A stretch of 64,000 nt of DNA from Angelakisella massiliensis (GTDB taxonomy: Bacteria; Bacillota; Clostridia; Oscillospirales; Ruminococcaceae), in contig NZ_LT629945.1 in NCBI RefSeq assembly GCF_900104675.1, forward strand, positions 1,850,756-1,914,755, in the 5' to 3' direction. Of the stretch, positions 1 through 8,254 are shown in pieces; position 1 is the stretch's first letter; every line of letters starts with the position of its first letter. Below the pieces are notes generated by a model that made no database searches, had not been told where the DNA came from, and saw only the letters and a program-made list of their open reading frames with translations. The position numbers and the translations under genes were made by a program.

Positions 1-3
1 CCG

Positions 4-1116
4 ATGTTGGGTGTATTGGGTGTTGGACTGGCAGCGGTGGGACTGCTGACAGGAGCGGCGCCGGTGGGCAAAGGGGTCCGGCAGGGGCTGGAGGTGTGCG
101 GAAATGTACTGATTCCATCCCTCTTTCCCTTCCTGGCCCTATCGCTGTTCGTTTCCACCACCAAAGTGGGCTGGATGCTGTCCAGGCCTGCCGGATGGCT
201 GGCCCGCCGGGTGTACCATGCACCGCAGGAGCTGGGCCCCGCCCTGCTGATGAGTATGATCGGCGGCTATCCTGCCGGAGCCCGGGCCCTTTCCGCCTTG
301 TCAGAGGAGGGAACCATCTCCGGCGATACTGCCGCCGGGGCGCTGTGTTTTTGTGTCAACAGCGGCCCCGCCTTCCTGGTGGCGGTGGTGGGCCAGGGTA
401 TTTTCGGCAGCCCGTGGGCGGGGGTCTTTTTGTTTGTCTGTCAGCTGATTGCGGGGATGCTCACAGGCTGGCTGCTGCTGGGAAGAAACTGGGCGGAGAA
501 GGGTGGAAGAGGAAGAAAAAGAAACTTTCGTCCCTTTACCCTGGCATTGGTGGAATCGGTGGCAGGGGCGGGGGCCGGAATGCTCAATATCTGCGCCTTT
601 GTGCTGCTGTGTTCCGGATTCAGCAGCCTGCTCGCTGCCCGGGGGGTTACCCCGTTTCTGGGAGAGCTGGTGAGAAATTTCACCGGGGGCTTTATTTCTC
701 AGCAGGGCGGGGAGACCCTGCTGGCCGGAGCCCTGGAGATCTGCGGCGGCTGCGCCATGGCGGGAGGACTGGACCGGCGGCAGGCGGCACTGGTGCTCCC
801 TTTTCTGCTGTCCTTCGGTGGGTTGTCGGTTATCTGTCAGGTATCCGCTTGTTTTTCGGGGGGGCTGGAAAAGCCCGGCCTTTTCCTTCGTTCCCGGCTG
901 ATTCATGGGCTGCTGACCCAGCTTTTGGCGGGACCGCCGCTGTATCTGCTGGCAAGGACCGTCCCTGCCGGTCTCATTCTTTCCCCCACGTTGGGAGGGG
1001 ACAGCCGCACTGTTCCGGGGACAGTCTGTTTGCTGGCTATGTGCGCTATTCTGCTGCTGACGCTGGAATCCGGTACAGGAGGAAATCAAAGCAAACGTCA
1101 GGCAGGGAATAAGTGA
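4..1116 (+). CDS. YlbJ-like integral membrane protein (nucleoside-recognition/Gate domain)
   Basis: A 370-residue, very hydrophobic protein with about eight membrane segments. The GGYPAGA motif near residue 82 and the NSGPAF motif near residue 119 are typical of the Gate/nucleoside-recognition family that includes the sporulation protein YlbJ. B. subtilis YlbJ is slightly longer (about 400 residues), and the ATG at 4 has no visible ribosome site because the window begins there, so the true start may lie outside. The role is by family only: a membrane protein needed in some sporulating Firmicutes, possibly a transporter of unknown substrate. A weak hairpin (GAAAAAGC...GCTTTTC, about 1127-1150) follows the stop. 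Family is fairly sure, function is not. Confidence 0.7.
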   Translation: MLGVLGVGLAAVGLLTGAAPVGKGVRQGLEVCGNVLIPSLFPFLALSLFVSTTKVGWMLSRPAGWLARRVYHAPQELGPALLMSMIGGYPAGARALSALSEEGTISGDTAAGALCFCVNSGPAFLVAVVGQGIFGSPWAGVFLFVCQLIAGMLTGWLLLGRNWAEKGGRGRKRNFRPFTLALVESVAGAGAGMLNICAFVLLCSGFSSLLAARGVTPFLGELVRNFTGGFISQQGGETLLAGALEICGGCAMAGGLDRRQAALVLPFLLSFGGLSVICQVSACFSGGLEKPGLFLRSRLIHGLLTQLLAGPPLYLLARTVPAGLILSPTLGGDSRTVPGTVCLLAMCAILLLTLESGTGGNQSKRQAGNK

Positions 1117-1227
1117 AGTGGAAGCGAAAAAGCGGGGGCTTTTCAATAAAACCTGTTTTCCATTCGTTCCCTTATAAAGACGGCAGAATGGGCTTGTCCG
1201 AGAGGAAAGGAAAATGAAGCCGCCTCC

Positions 1228-1256
1228 TTTTCCATTCCCGGAAAAAATGCTATAAT
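1228..1256 (+). promoter_or_regulatory. Extended -10 promoter upstream of the small Cys-rich protein
   Basis: TGCTATAAT (1248-1256) is a perfect extended -10. The -35 position 17 bases upstream (TTTTCC) is poor, as is usual for extended -10 promoters. It lies 137 bases before the ATG at 1393 and could also drive the amidase gene. Confidence 0.5.
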
Positions 1257-1392
1257 GACTACTATACATCCAGCCGGAACAGTTCACAAAGCGGGTTTGA
1301 CAGCTGTGATCGTTTTCCGGCATATAGAAGCCGCCTGGGGAGAAACAGGGCTCCAAATCCCGCCCCGGAAGGAAGGGAGGACTTCCGCCGCC

Positions 1393-1620
1393 ATGTTTCA
1401 AAAGAAAATACAGCTGTTCGGAAACAATATCGATCCGGCCTGTTCCTACTGCCGCTTTGGGAAAAAGAACCAGGACGGCAGCAAGATCCTTTGTGAAAAG
1501 GTGGGGGTAGTGGCTCCCAGCTTTTTCTGCCGCAAATTCCGTTATGATCCCCTCAAAAGGGTCCCGGCCCGCCAGGCACAGCTGCCGGAATATGACCCTT
1601 CTGATTTTCGCTTGGAATAA
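1393..1620 (+). CDS. Small cysteine-containing protein, unknown function
   Basis: A 75-residue protein starting MFQKKIQLFG. I chose the ATG at 1393 because GGAAGGGAGG lies just upstream; the in-frame ATG at 1255 has no ribosome site and overlaps the -10 element. It has four Cys in two pairs, CSYC near residues 16-19 and single Cys near 31 and 43, with basic and aromatic residues between, which suggests a small metal-binding knuckle. It ends in an acidic tail. I do not recognise a named family, although short proteins of this layout are common in Oscillospiraceae. The gene lies 36 bases before the cell-wall amidase gene on the same strand and probably shares its transcript. Confidence 0.65.
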   Translation: MFQKKIQLFGNNIDPACSYCRFGKKNQDGSKILCEKVGVVAPSFFCRKFRYDPLKRVPARQAQLPEYDPSDFRLE

Positions 1621-1656
1621 TACGCCCCGCCGGGGAACGGACCAATGGGAGGAATC

Positions 1657-4437
1657 ATGAGAAAACTGCTTGGAATCATTTGCTTGCTTTTGGCCCTGGG
1701 ACTGGTGGTCTTTGGGGCCTTGTGGGTACTGGGAGGAAAAAAGGAATCCTCTCAGGGTGGAATTTTGGAATCCTATCATTATCTGGGGCTGGCCCGGGGC
1801 TTTTTGGTCATCACCGGGGAAGGGGGAGATTTTCCCTCCCGTTCCGGCATGACCGACGAGGAGCTTCAGCAGGAGCTGGATGAGATCGTCGCCTTCGCTG
1901 TGGAAAACCATTTTAACAGCATCTTTTTTGAAGCCCGTCCCGGCGGAACAGCCTTTTATAAAGAGGGCAGTTTCCCCCTGGACAGCTCATTGGGAGAGAC
2001 CCAGCTGGATCCTCTGGAGTATCTTTGTACCCAGGCGCAGCAGAATCGGATCCAGGTGTTTGCGGTGCTGGAGACCTGCTCCGCTGCCGGAACTCCGGTG
2101 AAGGAAAGCGGCCCGCCCAAGAACTTTAAAGACCAGTTGATTTCTCAGGGGGACGGTTTGTGGTTCGACCTCAGTGAGGAAAATCAGCGGAAGGCGCTGG
2201 TAGAGGATGCCGCCGCCGTAGCCAGAAAATATGAGGTGGCCGGAGTGGTGCTGGATGGACTGGATCTGTCCTTTGCCCAGGATCCCGCTCAGTACGCCGA
2301 CGGCCTGGAGAAGCTGATTATCCAGGCCGGGCAGGAGATCCGCAAGGTGGATGAAGCCACCCATCTGGCCATCGCCTTTGACGGCGGCAGCGATACATCG
2401 GCCATGACGCCGGAACTTGTATCCCGGCTGACAGAGGCGGGGACGGTGACCATGGTCATTCCGGCGATCCAGAACGCAGTGGATGCCCCCAGCAATGATT
2501 ATCTCACCTGCCTGCACCGCTGGACAGGCGCCATGAAGGGGGAAGCGGAGCTGTATACCCGTAACGGTTTCCCGGAGGACGGCAGCGATGAGCTGGGTTA
2601 TCAGCTGTTTATCAACACCATGGAAAGCAGTGTTTCCGGCGCGGTTCTTTCCTCCTACAGCGGGCTGCGGGACAGCGGCGGGGAGACGGAACTGCTGGTA
2701 GGCTTCTTATCCGCCGGAAAAGGTCAGGTGCCTCAGTTTGATCTGTCTTATCCCCAAACGCTGGCTATCACATATCCCGCAGGCAATGTCACTGTCACCA
2801 GTGACGCCATCTATGTCATGGGTACATCTGACCCTGACCAGCCGCTGATGATGGATGGAGAGGAGCTGGAACGGGATACAGTCACCGGTCTTTTCGGTGT
2901 CAAGGTGGATCTGGAGACAGGGGACAATGTCATCAGGCTGACCCAGAATGGTCAGGAAGCCTCTGTCACCGTCACCAAAACCTCCGGTTCCGGCAGCGGG
3001 ACCATCTCCGGCGTCACCACCTCCTCCATCTTCCCCACAGTGGATCTGGGTGTGGACAGCAATTCCACCATCCAGCTGTCCTGTGTAGGTCCGGCGGGAG
3101 CGGAAATCAATGCCACCATAGGCGGTCAGGCGGTCATCCTTCAGCCTTCCTCCAGTGCCAGCAAGGGGACCCCTGTCACCTACAGCGGCAGCTTTACGTT
3201 GGACCCGGACCGTTATAGCCGGGATGAAGTGACCAATATCGGCAGCGTGACCTATTTGATGGAGTATGATGGCGGCAGCAGTGTCTATCATTCTGAGGGA
3301 GAGATCCTGGTGGCCGGCTGGAATGTTCCCCTGACAGTGGAGGTCCAGCCCTATGTAGCCAGTGTTCTTTCCGACCCGGACAACGACGACACCATTGTAG
3401 ATAGTCTCAAGCAGGGGGCCCGGGCCACTGTTACAGGCCGGTACAAGACCTCCCGCAGCGGCAGCCCGGTGATGGCTTACAAGCTTTCCACGGGAGGCTA
3501 TATCCTTTCCACCAAGACCTCCGTGATCACTGATGTGTCCCTGTGTACTTCTGAGGTGACGGAAATCACCACTCAACAGCAGCAGGACCAGGAGGTGATC
3601 CGTTTCCAGGGAGCGCAGTCCGCCATGACTGTCCATCGGGAAGGGGATGCCCTGACGGTGCGGCTGCTTAACACCACCTTATCGGCGGACCCATCTGTCA
3701 TTGCCGGCGGAATGGTTTCTCAGGTGGAGCAGAGCGAGACAGGGGATGGCGTCAGCCTTACTCTTCAGTTGGCAGAACCGTCCGATTATTGGGGCTATGA
3801 CGTTACCTATGAGGAAAATTGTGGGGTGCTGACCCTGTTCTCGGCTCCTTCCAGGTCCCAGACCTACGGCAAACCTCTCGCCGGAATATCCGTGATGCTG
3901 GATCCTGGACACGGAGGAGCGGACCCAGGCGCCCTGGGCGTGGCGGGAACCACAGGACCCACGGAAGCGCAGCTGAATCTGGCGGTGGCTCAGGCGGCAC
4001 GGTACCGGCTGGAACAGCTGGGGGCGACGGTATACATGACCCGCACCGATGATACCCAGGTTTCCCTGGATGAGCGGTGCCTGATGGCCCAGGAGAAGAG
4101 GCCGGATCTGTTTATGTCCATCCATCACAACAGCGCGGCGCTCACCAGCGATTTGGGGGATGCCCAGCGAATGGAGGTCTATTACTTTGAGGAGATCGCC
4201 CAGCCTTTTGCCCAGTATCTGATGGATGAGCTGGGAGCGGCCTTGGGAAGGAACGTGACCGAACCCAAAAATGATTATTATTACGTTACTCGTTTGAGCT
4301 TTTCTCCGGCGGTGCTTTTTGAGATGGGCTTTGTAGTTAATCCCCAGGAGTACGAAAGCGCCTGCAGCAGTGTGGATGTGTATAAATCCGCCTGCGCCAT
4401 TGCCCGGGCGGTGCTGGAGATGATCCCTCAGCAGTGA
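1657..4437 (+). CDS. Secreted/membrane-anchored GHL10-like + N-acetylmuramoyl-L-alanine amidase (Amidase_3) fusion
   Basis: 926 residues from the ATG at 1657; GGAGGAA sits just before it, whereas the in-frame ATG at 1645 overlaps that site. An N-terminal hydrophobic segment (residues 3-27) is a signal anchor. Residues about 60-360 resemble the glycosyl-hydrolase-like GHL10 (YngK/DUF187) barrel, with FFEARPGG and VVLDGLDLS. A beta-rich linker of Ig/SH3-like segments covers about 370-730. The C-terminal domain is Amidase_3: DPGHGG (H752), E770 in the GPTEAQLN segment, SIHHNS (H823) and E889 in FEMGF fit the zinc ligands and catalytic Glu. It should cleave the amide bond between MurNAc and L-Ala outside the membrane. 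Both catalytic modules in one chain suggests coupled glycan/peptide trimming, possibly in sporulation, but that is inference. Confidence 0.85.
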   Translation: MRKLLGIICLLLALGLVVFGALWVLGGKKESSQGGILESYHYLGLARGFLVITGEGGDFPSRSGMTDEELQQELDEIVAFAVENHFNSIFFEARPGGTAFYKEGSFPLDSSLGETQLDPLEYLCTQAQQNRIQVFAVLETCSAAGTPVKESGPPKNFKDQLISQGDGLWFDLSEENQRKALVEDAAAVARKYEVAGVVLDGLDLSFAQDPAQYADGLEKLIIQAGQEIRKVDEATHLAIAFDGGSDTSAMTPELVSRLTEAGTVTMVIPAIQNAVDAPSNDYLTCLHRWTGAMKGEAELYTRNGFPEDGSDELGYQLFINTMESSVSGAVLSSYSGLRDSGGETELLVGFLSAGKGQVPQFDLSYPQTLAITYPAGNVTVTSDAIYVMGTSDPDQPLMMDGEELERDTVTGLFGVKVDLETGDNVIRLTQNGQEASVTVTKTSGSGSGTISGVTTSSIFPTVDLGVDSNSTIQLSCVGPAGAEINATIGGQAVILQPSSSASKGTPVTYSGSFTLDPDRYSRDEVTNIGSVTYLMEYDGGSSVYHSEGEILVAGWNVPLTVEVQPYVASVLSDPDNDDTIVDSLKQGARATVTGRYKTSRSGSPVMAYKLSTGGYILSTKTSVITDVSLCTSEVTEITTQQQQDQEVIRFQGAQSAMTVHREGDALTVRLLNTTLSADPSVIAGGMVSQVEQSETGDGVSLTLQLAEPSDYWGYDVTYEENCGVLTLFSAPSRSQTYGKPLAGISVMLDPGHGGADPGALGVAGTTGPTEAQLNLAVAQAARYRLEQLGATVYMTRTDDTQVSLDERCLMAQEKRPDLFMSIHHNSAALTSDLGDAQRMEVYYFEEIAQPFAQYLMDELGAALGRNVTEPKNDYYYVTRLSFSPAVLFEMGFVVNPQEYESACSSVDVYKSACAIARAVLEMIPQQ

Positions 4438-4472
4438 GGGAAGTGGTTGCCTGAAAGGGAAGTGAACATCAC

Positions 4473-5366
4473 ATGGAATGGAATGAGCAGCAGCGTTCCG
4501 GCGGAAAAAAGACGGCAGGCAAGCTGGGCCTTGTACTGGAAGGCGGCGGTCTGCGGGGCGTTTACACCGCCGGGGTGCTGGATGTGCTGATGAAGAGGGA
4601 AATTTGGGCGGATTATGTTATTGGCGTTTCCGCCGGAGCATGCAGCGGGGCTTCCTATGTCTCCCGACAGCCGGGACGGGGGTACCGGGTGTATGCGGAT
4701 TACATCAGAGATCCCCGGTATCTGAGCCTGAAAAATTATTGGAAAACCGGTTCCTTTTTCGGGATGGATTTTATTTTTGGAGAGATTCCGGATCATCTGG
4801 ACCCCTTTGATTATAAAACCTATGGCTGCAATCCCTGTGAGTTTGTGGTGGGTCTGACCGATGTTGAAACCGGGCTTCCGGCTTATTTCGGCAAAGAGGA
4901 CCCCAGCGACGCCTGTACGCTGCTGCGGGCCTCCTCTTCCATGCCGGTATTCTCCCCGCCGGTGGAGTACCGGGGCGGTTGTTATCTGGACGGCGGAACC
5001 TCCGATCCCATTCCGGTGGAAAAAGCATTGGCTGACGGCTGTGACCGGCTGATCGTGGTGCTCACACGGGACAGAAGCTATTGGAAAAAGTCCGATGGCA
5101 TACCCGGAGCCTATCGGCTGCTGCTGCGGAAGTATCCCGCTGTGGCCAAGGCTTTGGACCGGCGGGCGGGGGTATACAACCGGCAGCGGGGAAAGCTGTG
5201 GCAGATGGAACGGGAGCAGAAAATCCCCCTGGTCATTATCGCTCCGGACAGTCCCATTACCTTGGGGCGCTTTGAAAAAGACCCGGAAAAGCTGCTGGAG
5301 CTGTACCACATGGGATGCAGGGACGCAGAGAACAAAGGGGAAGAACTGATGGCGCTGCTCGGGTAA
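4473..5366 (+). CDS. Patatin-like phospholipase
   Basis: 297 residues. It has the glycine-rich oxyanion segment EGGGLRG (residues 23-29), the GxSxG nucleophile elbow GVSAG with S53, and the Asp of the Ser-Asp dyad in YLDGGTSDP (D173). These mark a bacterial patatin/RssA-type lipid acyl hydrolase, probably cytoplasmic, since no signal peptide is seen. The gene starts 35 bases after the amidase stop on the same strand. Most likely substrates are membrane phospholipids or acylglycerols; the sequence does not distinguish these. Confidence 0.88.
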   Translation: MEWNEQQRSGGKKTAGKLGLVLEGGGLRGVYTAGVLDVLMKREIWADYVIGVSAGACSGASYVSRQPGRGYRVYADYIRDPRYLSLKNYWKTGSFFGMDFIFGEIPDHLDPFDYKTYGCNPCEFVVGLTDVETGLPAYFGKEDPSDACTLLRASSSMPVFSPPVEYRGGCYLDGGTSDPIPVEKALADGCDRLIVVLTRDRSYWKKSDGIPGAYRLLLRKYPAVAKALDRRAGVYNRQRGKLWQMEREQKIPLVIIAPDSPITLGRFEKDPEKLLELYHMGCRDAENKGEELMALLG

Positions 5367-5674
5367 AATAAACGAAAAAAGACCTATAAACCGGACTGCA
5401 TTATAGAAATCATACAAAATATTTTGCTTTTTTCCACAATAATGGTGACAGCAACCCCTTTCTTTCGACGGTACAGTTTTGTTATAATGGATAAAAGTTA
5501 TCGGTGGATCGGTTGTAATGGAGGAATCAGGCCACAACAGGACCGATGCGGGCCAAAGGTGTGTTTGGAGTGAAACGGCTTTGCAACAGAACGGGGAGAG
5601 GATTTGTCGCCGGGGATAAGTAGAGAAGCTGTCCCAGTGCGGATCAGTCCCAACAGAACCGGGAGGGGATCAGT
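5367..5674 (+). other. Intergenic region with promoter and a structured leader before the PTS IIA gene
   Basis: TGTTATAAT (5480-5488) is an extended -10. It is followed by about 180 untranslated bases in which ATCGGT (5500-5505) pairs with ACCGAT (5542-5547), and GTTGT (5512-5516) with ACAAC (5534-5538). I recognise no known riboswitch. The rest of the gap shows nothing. Confidence 0.35.
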
Positions 5675-6118
5675 TTGCTGCGGGATCGCATGACCAGGAT
5701 ACATATCCAAACACGGCAGCGGGCGGAAAACTGGCGGGAAGCCATCCGTCTGGCGGCAATGCCGCTGGTGGAGGACCAGTCTGTCCAGCTGGAGTATGTA
5801 GATGCGTGTATCCGTGTGGTGGAGCAGGAGGGGCCCTACATCATTTTCAGCGAGGGAGTCGCTGTGGCTCATGCCAGGCCGGAGGATGGGGTGCTCCATT
5901 CCAGTATCGCGCTGCTGCGGCTGGTGGAGCCGGTCACTTTTGACAATGGCCGGAAGGTGCGGCTGCTGTTTGTGATGGCGGCGGAAAGCGCCCGGGCCCA
6001 TCTGGATACGCTCATTGATGTAGCCACCCTCTGCGGCGATACCGGGGTACAGCAGCTGCTGCTGGATGCGGTGGACGCCAAGGAAATGTATGAAATTTTT
6101 CGGGACGGCGACATCTGA
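5675..6118 (+). CDS. PTS sugar transporter EIIA component (fructose/mannitol type)
   Basis: 147 residues; start is TTG at 5675, placed 6 bases after GGGAGGGG, with an alternative ATG at 5690. The AVAHARPEDGV segment (phosphorylatable His near residue 69) and the overall pattern fit the PTS EIIA type-2 domain, which carries phosphate from HPr to EIIB. No EIIB or EIIC gene is adjacent, so this is a lone EIIA that may serve a distant transporter or act in regulation, as lone IIA domains of this type sometimes do. A promoter and a possibly structured leader lie upstream. Confidence 0.82.
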   Translation: MLRDRMTRIHIQTRQRAENWREAIRLAAMPLVEDQSVQLEYVDACIRVVEQEGPYIIFSEGVAVAHARPEDGVLHSSIALLRLVEPVTFDNGRKVRLLFVMAAESARAHLDTLIDVATLCGDTGVQQLLLDAVDAKEMYEIFRDGDI

Positions 6119-6342
6119 GGCGGAATTGGGCTCTGCATGGTCCCAAAGGGAAGCGCCGTTGATGAAAAAATTGAAGGTCTGAGATTGTTTGAGCACGCTT
6201 TCGGAGAGAAGATCTTCGGGGGCGTGTCCTTTTGTTGGCTGGATATTGGAAGTTGTTTTTGACAGGACCGAGAGGGCTATGGGAAAGTGATATTTTCACG
6301 GCCTTCCTCCTGGCGAAAGAAAAGCGGAAAAGGAGATGGATC

Positions 6343-8052
6343 ATGTCCAAAGTGGTGCTGGCAGCTATTCATTCCAAGTACATTCACTCTGCTCTGGCGC
6401 CCTGGTGCCTGGCGGCGGCGGTGGAAGAATACTGCCTTTTTCCTCATCAGGTACTGGTACGGGAGGGGACGATCAACCAACCGGATGAAAAGCTTTTGGA
6501 GCTGCTGACGGGGGATGCTCCGCAGGTGTTGGGGCTGAGCTGCTATATCTGGAACTGGACCGCCATCCGACGGTTATTGCCCCGTCTGCGGCAGTGTTTG
6601 CCCGATACAGTGCTGGTGGCAGGGGGGCCGGAGGTTTCCTTTTGTTCCCGACAGGTGATGGAGGACTGCCCTGAGATTGATTATGTCATTTCCGGGGAAG
6701 GGGAGCGCCCTTTTTCCCTGCTGATGGACCGACTGGCGGCGGGAAAAGATGTGGGGGATATACCTGGCCTTTCCTTCCGCAGAGATGGCCGGCCGGTCAT
6801 TTTGCCATCCGCGTCTTCCCGGGAAATCCATCCAAGCCCCTATACACCCGCTTATTTTGCGGCTTTGGGAAATCGGATCCCCTACCTGGAGACGTCCCGG
6901 GGCTGTCCTTTTTCCTGCGCCTTCTGTCTGTCGGGAAGAGAGGACCCGGTGCGGTTTTATCCTATGGAGCGGGCCCAAAAGGAGCTGCTGGCGCTGGCGG
7001 CCACCGGAGCCAGAACCATCAAGCTGGTGGACCGCACCTTCAACTGCAATGCCGCCAGAACAAAGGAACTGCTGGAGTTCATTCTGGCTCACTGGGGCAA
7101 GGAGATCCCAAAGGGAGTTTGTTTCCATTTTGAGGTGGGAGCGGATCTTTTTGATGAGGAAACGCTGGCGCTGCTTTCCACGGCGCCCAAAGGACTGTTT
7201 CAGATGGAGGCGGGGCTGCAAAGCTTCCATCCCCAAACCCTGGCCGCGGTGAGCCGTGTCACCGATATGAAACGGCTGGAGCGGAATCTTCGCACCCTGA
7301 TTGCCATGGGCAACTGTCATATTCATATCGACCTCATTGCCGGGCTGCCGGATGAAGATCTGGAAACCTTTGGACGCAGCTTTGACCTGGCTTTTGCTCT
7401 GCGGCCCCAGATGCTGCAATTGGGCTTTCTCAAGCTGATTCATGGCTCCCGCCTGCGGCAGATGGCGCCGGAGCTGGGATACCGGTGGGACCCCCAGCCC
7501 CCTTATGAGTGCTTGGACAATCCCTGGTTCCATCCTGCCAATCGTCAGGCTCTTCACCGGTGTGAGGACGCTTTGGAACGGCTGTGGAACAGCGGCCGGT
7601 TCTGTTTGACGGTGGAATATCTGTTGGAATCTACCGGTTTGCGGCCCTTTGAGCTCTTCTGCCGCTTCGGGGATTTTGCCGCCGCCGGGGGAGACCTTAC
7701 CGGCATCCGCCTGGATGAATATACCGCGCTGTTGTGGAAATGGGGCAAAGATCAGCCGGGAGTGGAAATGGAGACCCTTCGGGATCATCTGCTGTGCGAC
7801 CGCCTTCGCCGGGACAACACCGGCCGGATTCCCCCCTGTATCCATCGGCCGGACCCTCGGGTGGGAGAGGTCAAAAGGCTGCTGAGAGAGAGTTTGGACC
7901 TGAGCGGCTGTGATGGGGCAGGCTTTGGAGCGGCCATCCTTTCCGATGGACAGACGGCGGTGGCCCTCTACAGAGACAAGGACCCGGTGACGGGAAATTA
8001 TCCATTTGTTCTTTGTTCCCGGGAGCAGCTGGAAAAGGGGCCGATTTTTTGA
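6343..8052 (+). CDS. B12-binding-domain radical SAM protein (DUF4080 type)
   Basis: 569 residues from the ATG at 6343, preceded by AAAGGAGATGG; upstream in-frame ATGs lack a ribosome site. The N-terminal ~150 residues are a B12-binding-like Rossmann fold (LGLSCYIWNW, VAGGPEVSF). The radical SAM core follows, with the cluster motif C188-x3-C192-x2-C195 (RGCPFSCAFC), a GGE-like stretch and the MEAGLQSF segment. The C-terminal ~150 residues match what I recall as DUF4080. Members reductively cleave S-adenosylmethionine; whether cobalamin is really bound and what the substrate is are unknown. It is monocistronic by spacing. Confidence 0.85.
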   Translation: MSKVVLAAIHSKYIHSALAPWCLAAAVEEYCLFPHQVLVREGTINQPDEKLLELLTGDAPQVLGLSCYIWNWTAIRRLLPRLRQCLPDTVLVAGGPEVSFCSRQVMEDCPEIDYVISGEGERPFSLLMDRLAAGKDVGDIPGLSFRRDGRPVILPSASSREIHPSPYTPAYFAALGNRIPYLETSRGCPFSCAFCLSGREDPVRFYPMERAQKELLALAATGARTIKLVDRTFNCNAARTKELLEFILAHWGKEIPKGVCFHFEVGADLFDEETLALLSTAPKGLFQMEAGLQSFHPQTLAAVSRVTDMKRLERNLRTLIAMGNCHIHIDLIAGLPDEDLETFGRSFDLAFALRPQMLQLGFLKLIHGSRLRQMAPELGYRWDPQPPYECLDNPWFHPANRQALHRCEDALERLWNSGRFCLTVEYLLESTGLRPFELFCRFGDFAAAGGDLTGIRLDEYTALLWKWGKDQPGVEMETLRDHLLCDRLRRDNTGRIPPCIHRPDPRVGEVKRLLRESLDLSGCDGAGFGAAILSDGQTAVALYRDKDPVTGNYPFVLCSREQLEKGPIF

Positions 8053-8160
8053 TTTCCCCTGAAAACCTGTTTTTGAACGGGACTTCCCGGCCCAAAGACA
8101 GTGATCCCAAGAAAAAGAGAAGGATTTTCCGCTGCCGCTGGTCTCAAGGGGGAGAAAACC

Positions 8161-8189
8161 TTCCCTTTTCGGGAAAGGTATGGTATACT
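8161..8189 (+). promoter_or_regulatory. Extended -10 promoter for the ABC-F gene
   Basis: TGGTATACT (8181-8189) is an extended -10; the weak -35 TTCCCT (8161-8166) is 17 bases upstream. It leaves a leader of about 60 bases before the ATG at 8255. Confidence 0.5.
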
Positions 8190-8254
8190 ATGCGGGTTTG
8201 ATGCGCTTCTCCTGACAGGAGAGGTGAAACCGGAATGATGGAGGAACAAAAAGA

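Noticed and set aside
301-1911. Long minus-strand open frame opposite the YlbJ-like gene
   Set aside because: Low-complexity, Gln/Pro/Ser-rich translation typical of an antisense frame in GC-rich DNA; no ribosome site and it crosses two real genes.
5489-5674. Known riboswitch before the PTS IIA gene
   Set aside because: Pairing is visible but no conserved core of any riboswitch class I know could be matched.
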